A DNA stretch of 64,000 nt from RUG695 sp050943135 (GCA_050943135.1 JBMNOP010000008.1:1-64000), one strand, 5' to 3'; numbered from the stretch's first letter, positions 44,998 to 54,161 are shown. Translations and numbers: made by a program. The notes: a model not told the origin generated them from the sequence alone.

Positions 44998-45669
44998 ATG
45001 GAAGAAGTCATCATCGAACCGAGAACAAACGCCGCAAGAAAGGAATTGCTCACTACCCGAATCGCCCTCTGGCCGGTACGGAGTATGCGCCGTCTTTACG
45101 ATTGGGTCCTGTCGTGGGCTCACTCCCCGTTCGGCACGACGATCCTTGCACTCGTCTCGTTTACCGAGAGCTCATTTTTTCCGATCCCGCCCGATCCGCT
45201 CCAAATCGCTCTTTCCATCGAGCGGCCCCGCCGTTCGTTCCATTACGCTTTTGTTAACGCGATGGCCTCGGTTCTCGGGGCGCTTCTCGGCTGGTTGATC
45301 GGTTCTCTCCTTTGGACCTGGCTTGGGCCGGTCTTTGTGCCGAATATCATCTCGCAGGAGAATATGGATAAAGTCGGCCACTTTTTCAGCGAATGGGGCT
45401 TTTGGGCCCTCTTTGCCGCGGCGTTCACCCCTCTTCCGTTCAAGGCCTTCACGATTACCGCCGGGATCGGCCATATGTCGATCCCCGTTTTTCTGGTGGC
45501 CTGTTTCATCGGTCGGTCACTTCGCTTCTTCTTGGTGGCATCCCTCCTCTTCTTTTTCGGACCGAAGGTCAAGGGATTCATCGACAAGTATTTCGGACTC
45601 CTTTCGCTCATATTCCTTCTGATGCTCTTCGGTTGTTTTTACTTGATCAAGTTTATCCCTTCGTCCTAA
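44998..45669 (+). CDS. YqaA/DedA-like (VTT domain) membrane protein
   Basis: 223 residues with four to five membrane helices. The conserved N-terminal segment SFTESSFFPIPPDPLQIALS is the YqaA variant of the DedA re-entrant motif, and FAAAFTPLPFKAFTITAGIGHM is the second half with the conserved Pro/Lys. DedA-type proteins act in lipid or undecaprenyl-phosphate translocation; the YqaA branch is less well defined. It begins 11 bp after pckA. Confidence 0.85.
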   Translation: MEEVIIEPRTNAARKELLTTRIALWPVRSMRRLYDWVLSWAHSPFGTTILALVSFTESSFFPIPPDPLQIALSIERPRRSFHYAFVNAMASVLGALLGWLIGSLLWTWLGPVFVPNIISQENMDKVGHFFSEWGFWALFAAAFTPLPFKAFTITAGIGHMSIPVFLVACFIGRSLRFFLVASLLFFFGPKVKGFIDKYFGLLSLIFLLMLFGCFYLIKFIPSS

Positions 45670-45685
45670 ACGGGAGTTCGTATCG

Positions 45686-46303
45686 ATGCAGCAGACACCT
45701 TCTTCCGCGCCGAACGGTCCCTCCCTTCCCTCCGGCGGGGGACGGATCTTTCTTTTTCTGTTGGTCGCCGCGTTGACCGTAGCCGTCGACCTGGGAACGA
45801 AACGTTTTTGGTTCGATCGGCTCGGCATCCCGTCCGGAAAGATCGAGTGGTTGATCCCGAACTTTTTCGGGTTTCAGACAAGCCTCAATTCGGGGGCTCT
45901 GTGGGGGCTCGGCTCGGGGCATACAACCCTACTGGTGATCGCCTCGTTTGCCGCGCTGATCGGCATCGGTTTTTGGCTCCGAGCCGAAGGGCGAAAAAGC
46001 CTACTCGTGGTCATCTCCCTCTCGCTGATCACCGGCGGGATCCTCGGAAACCTGTGGGATCGTCTGGCTCTGCACGGAATCCCTTGGCCTCCGGCATATG
46101 GCGGACATTTGGTCGGAACCCCGGCTTATGCCGTGCGCGACTGGATTTTGGTAGTCATCGGCTCGTATCACTGGCCGAATTTCAATATTGCCGATTCCTG
46201 TTTGGTTTGTGGCGTGATTCTGATGTTTCTCCGTGTACTTTTCTTCATGCCGTCCGAAAAAACAAAGGATGGCGATGAAGAAAGTTCCGAGGTGATAGGG
46301 TAG
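45686..46303 (+). CDS. lspA: Lipoprotein signal peptidase (signal peptidase II)
   Basis: 205 residues with four membrane helices. It cleaves lipoprotein signal peptides at the inner membrane. Signatures are SLNSGALWGLGSG (usual TxNxGAAF), GGILGNLWDRL, the first catalytic Asp in YAVRDWI and the second in WPNFNIADSCLV. The loop before the first Asp is longer than in E. coli, common in planctomycetes. It sits 16 bp after yqaA and 5 bp before tatC. Confidence 0.94.
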   Translation: MQQTPSSAPNGPSLPSGGGRIFLFLLVAALTVAVDLGTKRFWFDRLGIPSGKIEWLIPNFFGFQTSLNSGALWGLGSGHTTLLVIASFAALIGIGFWLRAEGRKSLLVVISLSLITGGILGNLWDRLALHGIPWPPAYGGHLVGTPAYAVRDWILVVIGSYHWPNFNIADSCLVCGVILMFLRVLFFMPSEKTKDGDEESSEVIG

Positions 46304-46308
46304 TTTTT

Positions 46309-47454
46309 ATGGTTCGAAAGAAGCGGGACAATCTCTTTGAAGATTCGTCAATGTCCTTTCTGGAGCATCTCGACGAGTTACGCTATCGTCTGATCCAATC
46401 AATCTATTGGCTGGCCGGCGGATTCCTTTTGACGTTGATTCCGTGGGGAGATTTCGGCTCTCTGGCCGGTCGGGCGGTTTCCTGCATTCAGCGCCCGCTG
46501 ACCCAGGCGCTCGAACGCTATTATACCGAAGCCTCGACCCGCGAATTGAACAATCGGCTCGACGAACTCCGGCAGCTCGGCTACTCGACCGGTGTGGCGC
46601 AGATCCCCCAGAGGCTCGGGATGGCGGAACGGGAAATCTGGCTCTTTCCCGAAGATATCGCCCGGCTCCGGAAAATACTCGATGGCGATCTGTCGCAGAG
46701 CGCTCCCACAGCGCCGGAGCCCCCCGTGCTGACGAATCGGCAGGCCTTGGCGCTCGTCGACAACCTCGACCGGTTTGCGCCGGACCCGACGTTTCGAAAC
46801 GAGACTTCCGGCGCAGCAGAACCGATCCCGTTCCTCCTTTGGGAGAAACTCGAAAACGACCCGCGGATCCGAGCCAAGTCACTCAGTATGCCCGAGACGT
46901 TCGTCATCTTCCTGAAAGCGGCGCTTGTTCTCGGTACGTTTATCGCGAGCCCCGGGCTCTTTTACCACTTCTGGGCGTTTGTCGGCGCCGGGCTCTACCC
47001 GAAAGAACGCAAGTATGTCTACCGTTTCCTTCCGTTCAGTCTCTTCCTCTTTTTTGCCGGGGCGATGCTCGCCTTCTTCGTGGTTTTCCAATTCGTTCTG
47101 CAGTACCTGCTGACCTTCAACTCGGGGATGAATATCGATCCGGATCCGCGAATCAGCGAATGGCTCAAATTGGCGATCGGCCTGCCGATCGGTTTCGGAA
47201 TCGGCTTCCAGCTCCCACTGGTGATGTTCGTCCTCTATCGCCTCCGAATCTTTACCACGCGCAATTACATCGATCAGTGGCGAATCTCGATTTTGGTGAT
47301 CGCCATCGCTGCCATGATGTTGACACCTCCCGACCCGGGGAGTATGTTTTGTATGATGGTTCCTTTGATCGGCCTTTATTTTCTCGGTATCGCGCTCTGT
47401 AAATTTTGGCCCCTGCCGAAGAGCGAGTTCGACGAGGCTGACGAAGAGGATTAG
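46309..47454 (+). CDS. tatC: Twin-arginine translocase subunit TatC with a large extracytoplasmic insertion
   Basis: 381 residues against about 250 usual. The N-terminus SFLEHLDELRYRLIQSIYWL is the conserved cytoplasmic start. Some 120 extra residues (about 45-170, charged, with LNNRLDELRQLG and Pro-rich segments) separate helix 1 from the conserved SMPETFVIFLKAALVLG before helix 2. The remaining helices include FQLPLVMFVLYRLRI and AAMMLTPPDPGSMFCMMVPL, both typical. tatA is not in the window. Confidence 0.93.
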   Translation: MVRKKRDNLFEDSSMSFLEHLDELRYRLIQSIYWLAGGFLLTLIPWGDFGSLAGRAVSCIQRPLTQALERYYTEASTRELNNRLDELRQLGYSTGVAQIPQRLGMAEREIWLFPEDIARLRKILDGDLSQSAPTAPEPPVLTNRQALALVDNLDRFAPDPTFRNETSGAAEPIPFLLWEKLENDPRIRAKSLSMPETFVIFLKAALVLGTFIASPGLFYHFWAFVGAGLYPKERKYVYRFLPFSLFLFFAGAMLAFFVVFQFVLQYLLTFNSGMNIDPDPRISEWLKLAIGLPIGFGIGFQLPLVMFVLYRLRIFTTRNYIDQWRISILVIAIAAMMLTPPDPGSMFCMMVPLIGLYFLGIALCKFWPLPKSEFDEADEED

Positions 47455-47563
47455 CGGCGGCTCGAATCGGTACCAACCGAAATTTGGAATAATGATTAAA
47501 ATAGACAAGTAGTAAATCAACGACGAACAGAGAACAAGAACAGAAAGGTAAGGAGTTTTTTCG

Positions 47564-48433
47564 ATGGCCGAGGCATTTACCCCGAAATCCGATTTCTTTA
47601 TCGGTATCGATTCCGATGGATGTGTGTTCGACACGATGGAACTCAAACAGAAAGAGTGCTTCATTCCGGCGATCATCAAGCACTGGGGATGGCAGAGTGT
47701 CAGCAAGTACGCCCGCGAGGTCATCGAGTTTGTGAATCTCTACTCGAAGACGCGCGGCATCAACCGTTTCCCCGCCCTGATCGAAGACTTCAAATGGCTT
47801 GCCAGGCGACCCGAGGTTATTGCCCGTGGCATTAAGGTCGTTCCCCCGCAAGAGATTATCGAGTGGATGAACCGAGAGACGAAGCTCGGCAACGCCGCCC
47901 TGGCGGCGGAAGTCGAACGAACCGGGGACCCGGTTCTGAAAAAGACCCTGGCCTGGTCATTGGAAGTCAACGAGGTGATCGACGCGATCGTCGGCGAGGG
48001 GGTCGCGCCGTTCCCGCTCGTGCGCGAGTCGCTCGAAAAGGCCGGGGAGAAAGCCGATGCGATGGTCGTCTCGGCCACTCCGCAGGCCGCGCTGGTCAAG
48101 GAATGGGAAAAACAAGGGCTCCTCCCCTACGTGGCGATGATCGCCGGGCAAGAGATCGGAACGAAGCAAGACTCGCTCCGTTGGGCTGCCCACTATCCGA
48201 AAGGCCGCGCACTGATGATCGGCGACGCTCCGGGCGACCACAAAGCTGCCTGCGCCAACGACGTCCTCTTCTTTCCGATCAACCCCGGGGAAGAGGAAAA
48301 GAGCTGGGAACTCTTTTTAAACGAAGGGCTCGACCGCTTCTTCCGCGGCGAGTTCGCCGGGGAATTCCAGCAGCAACTCTTAACTGATTTCGACAGACAT
48401 CTTCCGGAAACCCCCCCCTGGAAAACGGTCTGA
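47564..48433 (+). CDS. HAD family hydrolase
   Basis: 289 residues. Motif I is FFIGIDSDGCVFDTM with the nucleophile D16 and acid D18, motif II is VVSATPQAAL, and motif IV is ALMIGDAPGDHKAA (DxxxD type). A helical cap of about 130 residues sits between motifs I and II. The substrate is unknown; similar proteins occur in planctomycetes and Lentisphaerae. It starts 109 bp after tatC and ends 36 bp before nrdR. Confidence 0.85.
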   Translation: MAEAFTPKSDFFIGIDSDGCVFDTMELKQKECFIPAIIKHWGWQSVSKYAREVIEFVNLYSKTRGINRFPALIEDFKWLARRPEVIARGIKVVPPQEIIEWMNRETKLGNAALAAEVERTGDPVLKKTLAWSLEVNEVIDAIVGEGVAPFPLVRESLEKAGEKADAMVVSATPQAALVKEWEKQGLLPYVAMIAGQEIGTKQDSLRWAAHYPKGRALMIGDAPGDHKAACANDVLFFPINPGEEEKSWELFLNEGLDRFFRGEFAGEFQQQLLTDFDRHLPETPPWKTV

Positions 48434-48469
48434 TTCTGTCCGTCCAACTCCGAGGAAAGGAGCTCAGCG

Positions 48470-48979
48470 ATGAAATGTCCCTACTGTCGAGAAGAGAATG
48501 ACCGTGTGGTCGATACACGGGTCACGGAAGATGGGTTCGTGATCAAGCGCCGCCGTTTATGTGCTTCGTGCAACCGGCGCTTTACTACCTTCGAACGGAT
48601 TGAACTCGTCGATCTGCGTGTTATCAAACGGGACGGAACACGCGTTCCCTTCGACCAGGAGAAACTCCGAAAAGGGGTCGAACGCGCCTGTTGGAAACGG
48701 CCGATCAGCGACAGCCAGATCTCCGAGTTGATCGAGCGGGTGAAAACACGCGCCGAAAACGACGGAGAGACCGAAGTCGATACCGACTCCCTCGGGGAAA
48801 GCGTCCTCTCTTGCCTGCGCGAGCTCGACGAAGTCGCCTATGTGCGGTTCGCTTCTGTCTACCGTAAGTTCAGCAGTGTCGACGATTTTTCCCGCGAACT
48901 TTTGAGACTCCACCAAGAGAATGCAATTCTGGAACGCCGAGCTGCGCATAAGGATCCGCCGAAAGAAGAAATCGATTGA
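48470..48979 (+). CDS. nrdR: Transcriptional repressor NrdR
   Basis: 169 residues. It represses ribonucleotide reductase genes when dATP/ATP occupy its ATP-cone. The zinc ribbon uses CPYC (C3, C6) and CASC (C31, C34), with RRRLCASCNRRFTTFERIE as the DNA-binding signature. The ATP-cone begins VIKRDGTRVPFDQEKLRKGV. The C-terminal half is slightly extended. A ribosome site GGAAAGGAG precedes the ATG. Its predicted target in the window is the nrdG operator at 5035-5050. Confidence 0.97.
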   Translation: MKCPYCREENDRVVDTRVTEDGFVIKRRRLCASCNRRFTTFERIELVDLRVIKRDGTRVPFDQEKLRKGVERACWKRPISDSQISELIERVKTRAENDGETEVDTDSLGESVLSCLRELDEVAYVRFASVYRKFSSVDDFSRELLRLHQENAILERRAAHKDPPKEEID

Positions 48980-49315
48980 ACCCACGAAAGATCGACCGGA
49001 TTCCATGGGCGAATTTAATCGTCAGAAAAACGGAAAAACAGATAAAGGCTGTTGACGTCCCCGGCGTGTCGGGATATAACAGCGCGAGGGTGGTCGTTTT
49101 ACCGTCCGGTAAAATCGGTTATGTCGGTTAGGCTGTGCAAAACGGCACCCTTCCGCTCTTTTTCCCTGTTTCCCGACAAGCGGGCAGGGGGGGGAAGCCG
49201 ATTTAGGAGGTGTGGTACGTTACGATCTCCCGCAACCGTCGGAAGGGGTTTCCGGCATTTTTCGTAAAGGGGACGCCGTTACCGGTTGTTGAACATCGCA
49301 GAGAGAGGTTATTTT
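48980..49315. other. Intergenic region upstream of the coiled-coil gene
   Basis: No gene is supported. A weak -35/-10 arrangement could lie around 49050-49080 (TTGACG near 49053, GATATAAC at 49073-49080). Confidence 0.45.
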
Positions 49316-50152
49316 ATGAACCTGGTCGGAAAAATATTTGTGAGTCTCATCGCGATCATGAGCATCATCTTTTTTTCGCTGACCTTGGTGCTCTACGCCC
49401 ATCATAAAAACTGGAAAGCCGATTCCGAGTCGAAGCAGGCGCGGATCACCGAGCTCGATAAAGAAAAATCGACTCTGACCGCTCAAAAACAAGACCTTGA
49501 AAACAAAATCACCAAAGAGCGAGAGGCCTACGAGGCGACGATCGGCGCTCTGCGCGACGTGGTTCAAGACCTTCAACAGCAGAATGATGCGTTGACGGAA
49601 CGCGAGCAGCGGACCGAAAAAGACCTTCAGCAGCGCCTTGATGTCATCGCCGCCAACAATGCTGCGATCAAGGATTACCAAGACACCTTGAAGACGATGA
49701 CCGACGACTTGGCCTCGGCCCAGACTCAGCGTGCCGGCTACCTTCAAGAGCTTGCCACAGCGGTCAATCGTCTTCATGAACTCGCTTCGATTCGGGGCGA
49801 TCTGGAACAGAAAAACCTTGAGCTGACCCAAGAATTCGACAAGGCAAAGACAGTCCTCAATATGAGCGGTCTGGAACCGAATCCGGAACTCTACGATCAA
49901 AATCTCCCCTTCCAGGTCAAAGGAACGGTTCAGGCGGTTCAGGAAGGCCCACGGGGTCTGATCATGATCACGCTCGGTTCCGACGATGGGCTCAGACCGA
50001 GGCATCGTCTCAATGTGGCCCGCGACGCCACCTATCTGGGTAAAATCGAGGTCGTGACCGTCGAACCGCACCGCGCCGTCTGCCGTATTCTTCCCGAATT
50101 TCGTCAGGGAACGATCAAGGAGGGAGACGATGTCGTTTCGAAATTCGAGTAA
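49316..50152 (+). CDS. Membrane-anchored coiled-coil protein
   Basis: 278 residues from the ATG at 49316 with GAGAGG upstream. One N-terminal membrane helix (VSLIAIMSIIFFSLTLVLYA) is followed by about 150 residues of heptad-rich coiled coil (LDKEKSTLTAQKQDLENKI; LREHE-like Gln/Glu/Leu content). A C-terminal small beta-domain starts VQEGPRGLIMITLGSDDGLR and ends KEGDDVVSKFE. The layout resembles planctomycete cell-envelope proteins of unknown role. It overlaps the next small membrane gene by 23 bp, which suggests they work together. Confidence 0.82.
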   Translation: MNLVGKIFVSLIAIMSIIFFSLTLVLYAHHKNWKADSESKQARITELDKEKSTLTAQKQDLENKITKEREAYEATIGALRDVVQDLQQQNDALTEREQRTEKDLQQRLDVIAANNAAIKDYQDTLKTMTDDLASAQTQRAGYLQELATAVNRLHELASIRGDLEQKNLELTQEFDKAKTVLNMSGLEPNPELYDQNLPFQVKGTVQAVQEGPRGLIMITLGSDDGLRPRHRLNVARDATYLGKIEVVTVEPHRAVCRILPEFRQGTIKEGDDVVSKFE

Positions 50153-50390
50153 GACGAAAGCCGAAAAGCCGAAAAAAGGAAAGAAGTCGAAGAGGGGCAA
50201 GAAGGGGGAAATGCCGGAGTTTCGCTCCGAAGGTGAAGAGCAGGTCGATTTTACCGAGATGCAGCCGGAGTCGGTCAAGCCGGTCGTGCCGAAGCGCCTT
50301 GATATTTACGCCCTCATCCTCCTCTTGACCTGGTTGCTCTTGGTCGCAGCGTCGATTCTGGCGTATCTCGACATCGCATCTTACAAGTGA
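50130..50390 (+). CDS. Small single-pass membrane protein
   Basis: 86 residues. The N-terminal 28 residues are strongly basic (Lys/Arg/Ser), followed by an acidic patch (EFRSEGEEQVDFTEM). One membrane helix (YALILLLTWLLLVAASILAY) lies near the C-terminus, so the tail is cytoplasmic. No family is recognised. The overlap with the coiled-coil gene implies coupled translation. Confidence 0.75.
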   Translation: MSFRNSSKTKAEKPKKGKKSKRGKKGEMPEFRSEGEEQVDFTEMQPESVKPVVPKRLDIYALILLLTWLLLVAASILAYLDIASYK

Positions 50391-50439
50391 CGGCGGTCGC
50401 ACCGTCTGTTTTTCGGTACCGTGATTGGTTGAATTCGGG

Positions 50440-50469
50440 CCTCTCCGTAGAAACGGCGGGGGTTTTTTT
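50440..50469 (+). terminator. Terminator after the coiled-coil/small-membrane pair
   Basis: A 9-bp imperfect stem CCTCTCCGT/ACGGCGGGG with the loop AGAA, followed by a run of seven T. Confidence 0.7.
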
Positions 50470-50513
50470 CGGGCGCGCCGGACGTGCTTTAAGACGGCGT
50501 CGGAAAATACTTC

Positions 50514-50542
50514 TTGCTATCTTTTGGGGTTTGGTGTAAACT
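50514..50542 (+). promoter_or_regulatory. Promoter candidate of lpxA
   Basis: TTGCTA (50514-50519) and TAAACT (50537-50542) with a 17-base spacer. The leader to lpxA would be about 160 bases. Confidence 0.55.
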
Positions 50543-50708
50543 ATCCGCCGAATTTTGCGCTATGCCCGGTGGCCTCCGCGACAGCGAGGGCCGGTTCGGA
50601 AGTTTTACGGCGGATTCTTTTCCAAAAAATACGCTTCGCGCTTTTTCCGGTTCCCTCGGCAGGCAAGGATATCGTTTGGAAGAGAGTCGTAACCGATAAG
50701 GAGATAAG

Positions 50709-51524
50709 ATGGAAATTCACCACACCGCGGTGGTTAGTCCCAAGGCGAAAATCGGTCGAGACTGTAAAATCGGACCTTACTGCATCATAGAAGATAACAC
50801 GGAAATCGGGGACGGGTGCATCTTCGATGCCCATTCGGTGGTTAAATGGGGGACAGTGATGGGGAGCGGAAACCACGTTTTCGAAGGGGCGGTCATCGGC
50901 GGCCTTCCCCAATGTACGGGGATGACTCATTCTCGTGGCAAAACGATTATCGGAAACGGCAATATGATCCGTGAGAACTGCACGATTCATCGCTCGAAAG
51001 AAGATGATGGCGAAACCGTGCTTGGCGACAACAATATGCTGATGGTGAATGTCCATGTCGCGCACGATTGCCGGATCGGTGACAACGTCCTTGTCTCAAA
51101 CAACACGATGTTTGCCGGGCATGTGGTCGTCGAAAGCCGTGCCGTGGTTTCCGGCGCGGTTGGGGTGCATCAGTTTTGCCGGATCGGCACCCTGGCAATG
51201 GTGGGGGGTCAGGCGCGCGTGGTTAAGGATATCCCCCCCTACATGAGGGTCGACGGGAAGACGACCGGGATCGTCGGTCTGAACATTGTCGGGCTCACCC
51301 GCCACGGGTATTCGCACGACGATATTAAAATTCTCAAGAGCATCTATCGGATCATCTACCGAAGCGGACTCCCCTGGCTCGAAATCGTGGCCACGCTCAA
51401 ACGAGCCTATACCAGCGGTCCCGGCTTTGATATTGCCCGTTTTCTCGAATCCGCGGATCGGGGGATCACCCGCGACCGCCGTTCTTTCCGCTGCGACGAC
51501 AGTCTGAGCGATCCGGCGCAATAG
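50709..51524 (+). CDS. lpxA: Acyl-ACP:UDP-N-acetylglucosamine O-acyltransferase
   Basis: 271 residues. It performs the first step of lipid A synthesis. The left-handed beta-helix hexapeptide repeats run from residue 5 to about 185 (AKIGRDCKIGPYCIIEDNTE). The catalytic His region is NVHVAHDCRIGDNV, and RNIVGLTR-type closure appears as GLNIVGLTRHGYS. The C-terminal helical domain contains KSIYRIIYRSGLPW. GATAAGGAGA precedes the ATG. Its presence supports an outer membrane with lipid A. Confidence 0.93.
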   Translation: MEIHHTAVVSPKAKIGRDCKIGPYCIIEDNTEIGDGCIFDAHSVVKWGTVMGSGNHVFEGAVIGGLPQCTGMTHSRGKTIIGNGNMIRENCTIHRSKEDDGETVLGDNNMLMVNVHVAHDCRIGDNVLVSNNTMFAGHVVVESRAVVSGAVGVHQFCRIGTLAMVGGQARVVKDIPPYMRVDGKTTGIVGLNIVGLTRHGYSHDDIKILKSIYRIIYRSGLPWLEIVATLKRAYTSGPGFDIARFLESADRGITRDRRSFRCDDSLSDPAQ

Positions 51525-51725
51525 CCGCTTTGCCCGGCGTCCCGTATCGGCGAGGTGTAAAAGGGACGCTTGGGGGGCTTTTAAGATGGAAAATCCCTGT
51601 TATAATAACCCCGATTTCTTTGCAGGATAGATCTCGGCTCTTTTTCTTTCGGGGGTAGGGTCGAGAGCGACATAATTCAGGTTTCCGCCACTCCGGGTGT
51701 TCGCGGAAAGAAAGCGAGGGTTATT

Positions 51726-51992
51726 ATGGCTCATAAAAAGGGGCAGGGGTCCAGCCGTAACGGCCGTGACTCCAATGGACAGCGCCGCGGTATCAAAGTC
51801 TACGGCGGTCAGTCGGTTACTCCGGGTAACATCATTCTCCGCCAATGCGGTACTCGCTGGCGTCCGGGCAAAGGTGTCGGTCTCGGAACCGATTATACGA
51901 TTTTTGCCCTTCGGGAAGGCTATGTGAAGTTCGATCAGAACGGCCGCCGTGTCAACGTTGTTGCCGAGAATCCGAACGCCGTTACCGGCTGA
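51726..51992 (+). CDS. rpmA: 50S ribosomal protein L27
   Basis: 88 residues, normal length. The N-terminus MAHKKGQGSSRNGRDSNGQR and VTPGNIILRQCGTRWRPGKG are typical of bL27. No processed N-terminal extension is present. A -10-like TATAAT is at 51601-51606. obg follows, as in most bacteria, but rplU is not upstream. Confidence 0.97.
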   Translation: MAHKKGQGSSRNGRDSNGQRRGIKVYGGQSVTPGNIILRQCGTRWRPGKGVGLGTDYTIFALREGYVKFDQNGRRVNVVAENPNAVTG

Positions 51993-52024
51993 GCCGGGCA
52001 GTCGGTCCGATAAAATTTTGAGTG

Positions 52025-52059
52025 AAAGCGGAAGAGTGTCTCGTACTTTTCCGCTTTTT
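52025..52059 (+). terminator. Hairpin between rpmA and obg
   Basis: Stem AAAGCGGAA/TTCCGCTTT (52025-52033, 52049-52057) with a 15-base loop and five T. It would reduce obg expression relative to rpmA. Confidence 0.75.
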
Positions 52060-52082
52060 CGTTTTTACAGGTCGGTTTGGTT

Positions 52083-53081
52083 ATGTTTGTCGACGAGGTT
52101 GCAATCGAAATCCTTTCCGGCAAGGGAGGAAACGGGTGTGTCAGTTTCCGCCGCGAAAAATACGTGCCGCGCGGCGGTCCCGACGGCGGTGACGGCGGAC
52201 GCGGGGGAGACGTCGTTTTCCGCGCCAATCGCGATGTCGGCAGTCTTTTTCACCTTTCGACCCGGAAGATCTGGAAAGCGAAGAACGGTCAGCAGGGAGG
52301 TGGCGCGAAGCGGCACGGTGCTTCGGCCGACCCGCTCGTGATCGATGTGCCCGTCGGCACGATGATCTTCGACCGAAATCATGAAGTTCTTCTTAAGGAC
52401 CTGAAGAAGGACGGAGACCGTTTTACGGTCGCCCGCGGTGGGTTCGGTGGCAGGGGGAATGTTCGGTTCAAGACCTCCACAAACCGCGCTCCGCGCGTCG
52501 CCGAGCCGGGCGGGGAGGGGGAGAGCCGCTCGCTTCGGCTCGAACTGCGTATGATTGCCGATGTCGGACTGGTCGGTAAACCGAATGCCGGGAAGAGCAC
52601 GCTTCTGAGCCGTGTTTCCCGTGCGCGTCCGGCCATCGATTCCTACCCATTCACTACGACGACTCCCCATCTGGGGCTGGTTCAGGTCGGAGAGAACCGC
52701 GTCTTGGTGATGGCCGATATTCCCGGGCTGATCAAAGGGGCGCACAAGGGGACGGGGCTCGGTCACGATTTCCTCCGCCACATTCAGCGTGCCGGGATCA
52801 TCGTCCATCTGATCGAGCCGACGCCGACCGACGGAACCGATCCAATCGAAAACTACCGAACCATCCGCGGTGAACTCGAACGGTTCGATCCCGAACTCTG
52901 TGAGCGGGAAGAGATTCTTGTGGTTACCAAAGCCGACCTGCCCGAGGCGCGCCCGACACTCGCCCGCTGTCGCGAAGAGCTCGGCAAAGAGGCGATTCTT
53001 ATCTCGGCCGTGACCGGCGAAGGGCTCAACCTGCTGACGGGTCGCATCGCCGAAATTCTCCGCCCGAAACCGACCTGGTAA
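52083..53081 (+). CDS. obg: GTPase Obg
   Basis: 332 residues from the ATG at 52083 (an in-frame TTG lies two codons earlier). It is a ribosome-assembly GTPase. The glycine-rich Obg fold contains SGKGGNGCVSFRREKYVPRG and GGPDGGDGGRGGDVVF. G1 is GKPNAGKST, G3 is DIPGL, and G4 is TKAD. The variable C-terminal OCT domain of Bacillus Obg is missing, as in many Gram-negatives. Confidence 0.96.
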   Translation: MFVDEVAIEILSGKGGNGCVSFRREKYVPRGGPDGGDGGRGGDVVFRANRDVGSLFHLSTRKIWKAKNGQQGGGAKRHGASADPLVIDVPVGTMIFDRNHEVLLKDLKKDGDRFTVARGGFGGRGNVRFKTSTNRAPRVAEPGGEGESRSLRLELRMIADVGLVGKPNAGKSTLLSRVSRARPAIDSYPFTTTTPHLGLVQVGENRVLVMADIPGLIKGAHKGTGLGHDFLRHIQRAGIIVHLIEPTPTDGTDPIENYRTIRGELERFDPELCEREEILVVTKADLPEARPTLARCREELGKEAILISAVTGEGLNLLTGRIAEILRPKPTW

Positions 53082-53292
53082 GCTGTCGGTGTACGGTTTT
53101 TGAGTTGATGGGCTTCTCTTCGAGGAACCTTTTGTTTTCGATCAATGACTCGGAAAAGCACCCGTGACCGATCCAGCGGTTCGGCGATACATACCAAAAG
53201 GCCCTCTCCGGGAATTTCCCGTTCGGGCAGCATTCCTTTTGAAGCGATTGGAGCGGGAAACCTGCGGGGCGGCGAGTCCCGTTCCGCAGAGA

Positions 53293-54132
53293 TTACGGCT
53301 TTTCTTGTTCCGATTTGACCCGGTCCATTTTCCCCGAGACGAATCCTTCCAGATCGACCGAGACCGCGCCAAAGCCGAGGCGAAGAAATTCTTCGACGAT
53401 TGCCTCTTTTATGTCGGGCTGTATCACGCGGGAGATTTCTTCGGCGGGAACTTCGATCCGGGCAGTCAACGGTGAGTCGGCGCGGACACGGCAGACGGGA
53501 AACCCTTTGGAAAGAAGGAACTCTTCGGCCGCCTCGACCCGGCGCAGGAGTTCCGGCGTCGGTGTCAAGCCGTAAAGGATGCGTGTGGCCAGACATGGGG
53601 TGGATGGGCGGTTGGCGATCGACAGGGCCAGGTGATGCGAGAGTTTGCGCACGTCGGCTTTCGTCAGTCCCAGCTCGGCTAACGGGCTGCGAACACCCAG
53701 TTCGGCGGCGGCTCGCTCGCCCGGCCTGTGAAGAGAACGGTCATCGGCATTTTCGCCGTCGAGCAGGGTACGGTGCGGTTGTCCCTCGCCCTCCCAACGG
53801 CGAATCATTTCCTGCATCGCCGAAAAGCGGAACCGCTTGCAATGATAGCATCGGTCGCGGGCGTTCTTTTGAAAGGCGGGCAGCGCAAGTTCCGCCGACG
53901 TGTCGATCTCGAAAAGCTCGATCCCGATCTCGCGGGCGGTCTGCCACGCGATTTTTATGTCACTTTGCGACAAGGTTGGACTGATCGCAAAGATGCCGAT
54001 TGGTGGGAGCGTGCCGTACTTTTCCGAGGCCAGGAGCGCCCCTTTGGCCAGGAGCGACGAATCGACGCCGCCGGAAAAGGCAACCGCCGAAGGCGCAAGT
54101 TTTCGAAGAAGATTCAGTAGCGAGTCGACCAC
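53293..54132 (-). CDS. larE: LarE-like ATP-dependent sulfur transferase
   Basis: 279 residues from a GTG at 54130-54132. The PP-loop is AFSGGVDSSLLAK (20-26). A Cys pair RCYHC (C95, C98) and PSTPCLATRI (C180) are present; C180 corresponds to the sulfur-donating Cys176 of Lactobacillus LarE. LarE adds sulfur to the pincer nucleotide that becomes the nickel cofactor of lactate racemase. larB, larC and larA are not in the window. Orphan LarE-like proteins are common and may thiolate other molecules. It is the third gene of an ftsH-M42-larE run. Confidence 0.85.
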   Translation of the reverse strand: MVDSLLNLLRKLAPSAVAFSGGVDSSLLAKGALLASEKYGTLPPIGIFAISPTLSQSDIKIAWQTAREIGIELFEIDTSAELALPAFQKNARDRCYHCKRFRFSAMQEMIRRWEGEGQPHRTLLDGENADDRSLHRPGERAAAELGVRSPLAELGLTKADVRKLSHHLALSIANRPSTPCLATRILYGLTPTPELLRRVEAAEEFLLSKGFPVCRVRADSPLTARIEVPAEEISRVIQPDIKEAIVEEFLRLGFGAVSVDLEGFVSGKMDRVKSEQEKP

Positions 54133-54161
54133 GGGATATGATGCCCTTTAAGGAACGGAAC

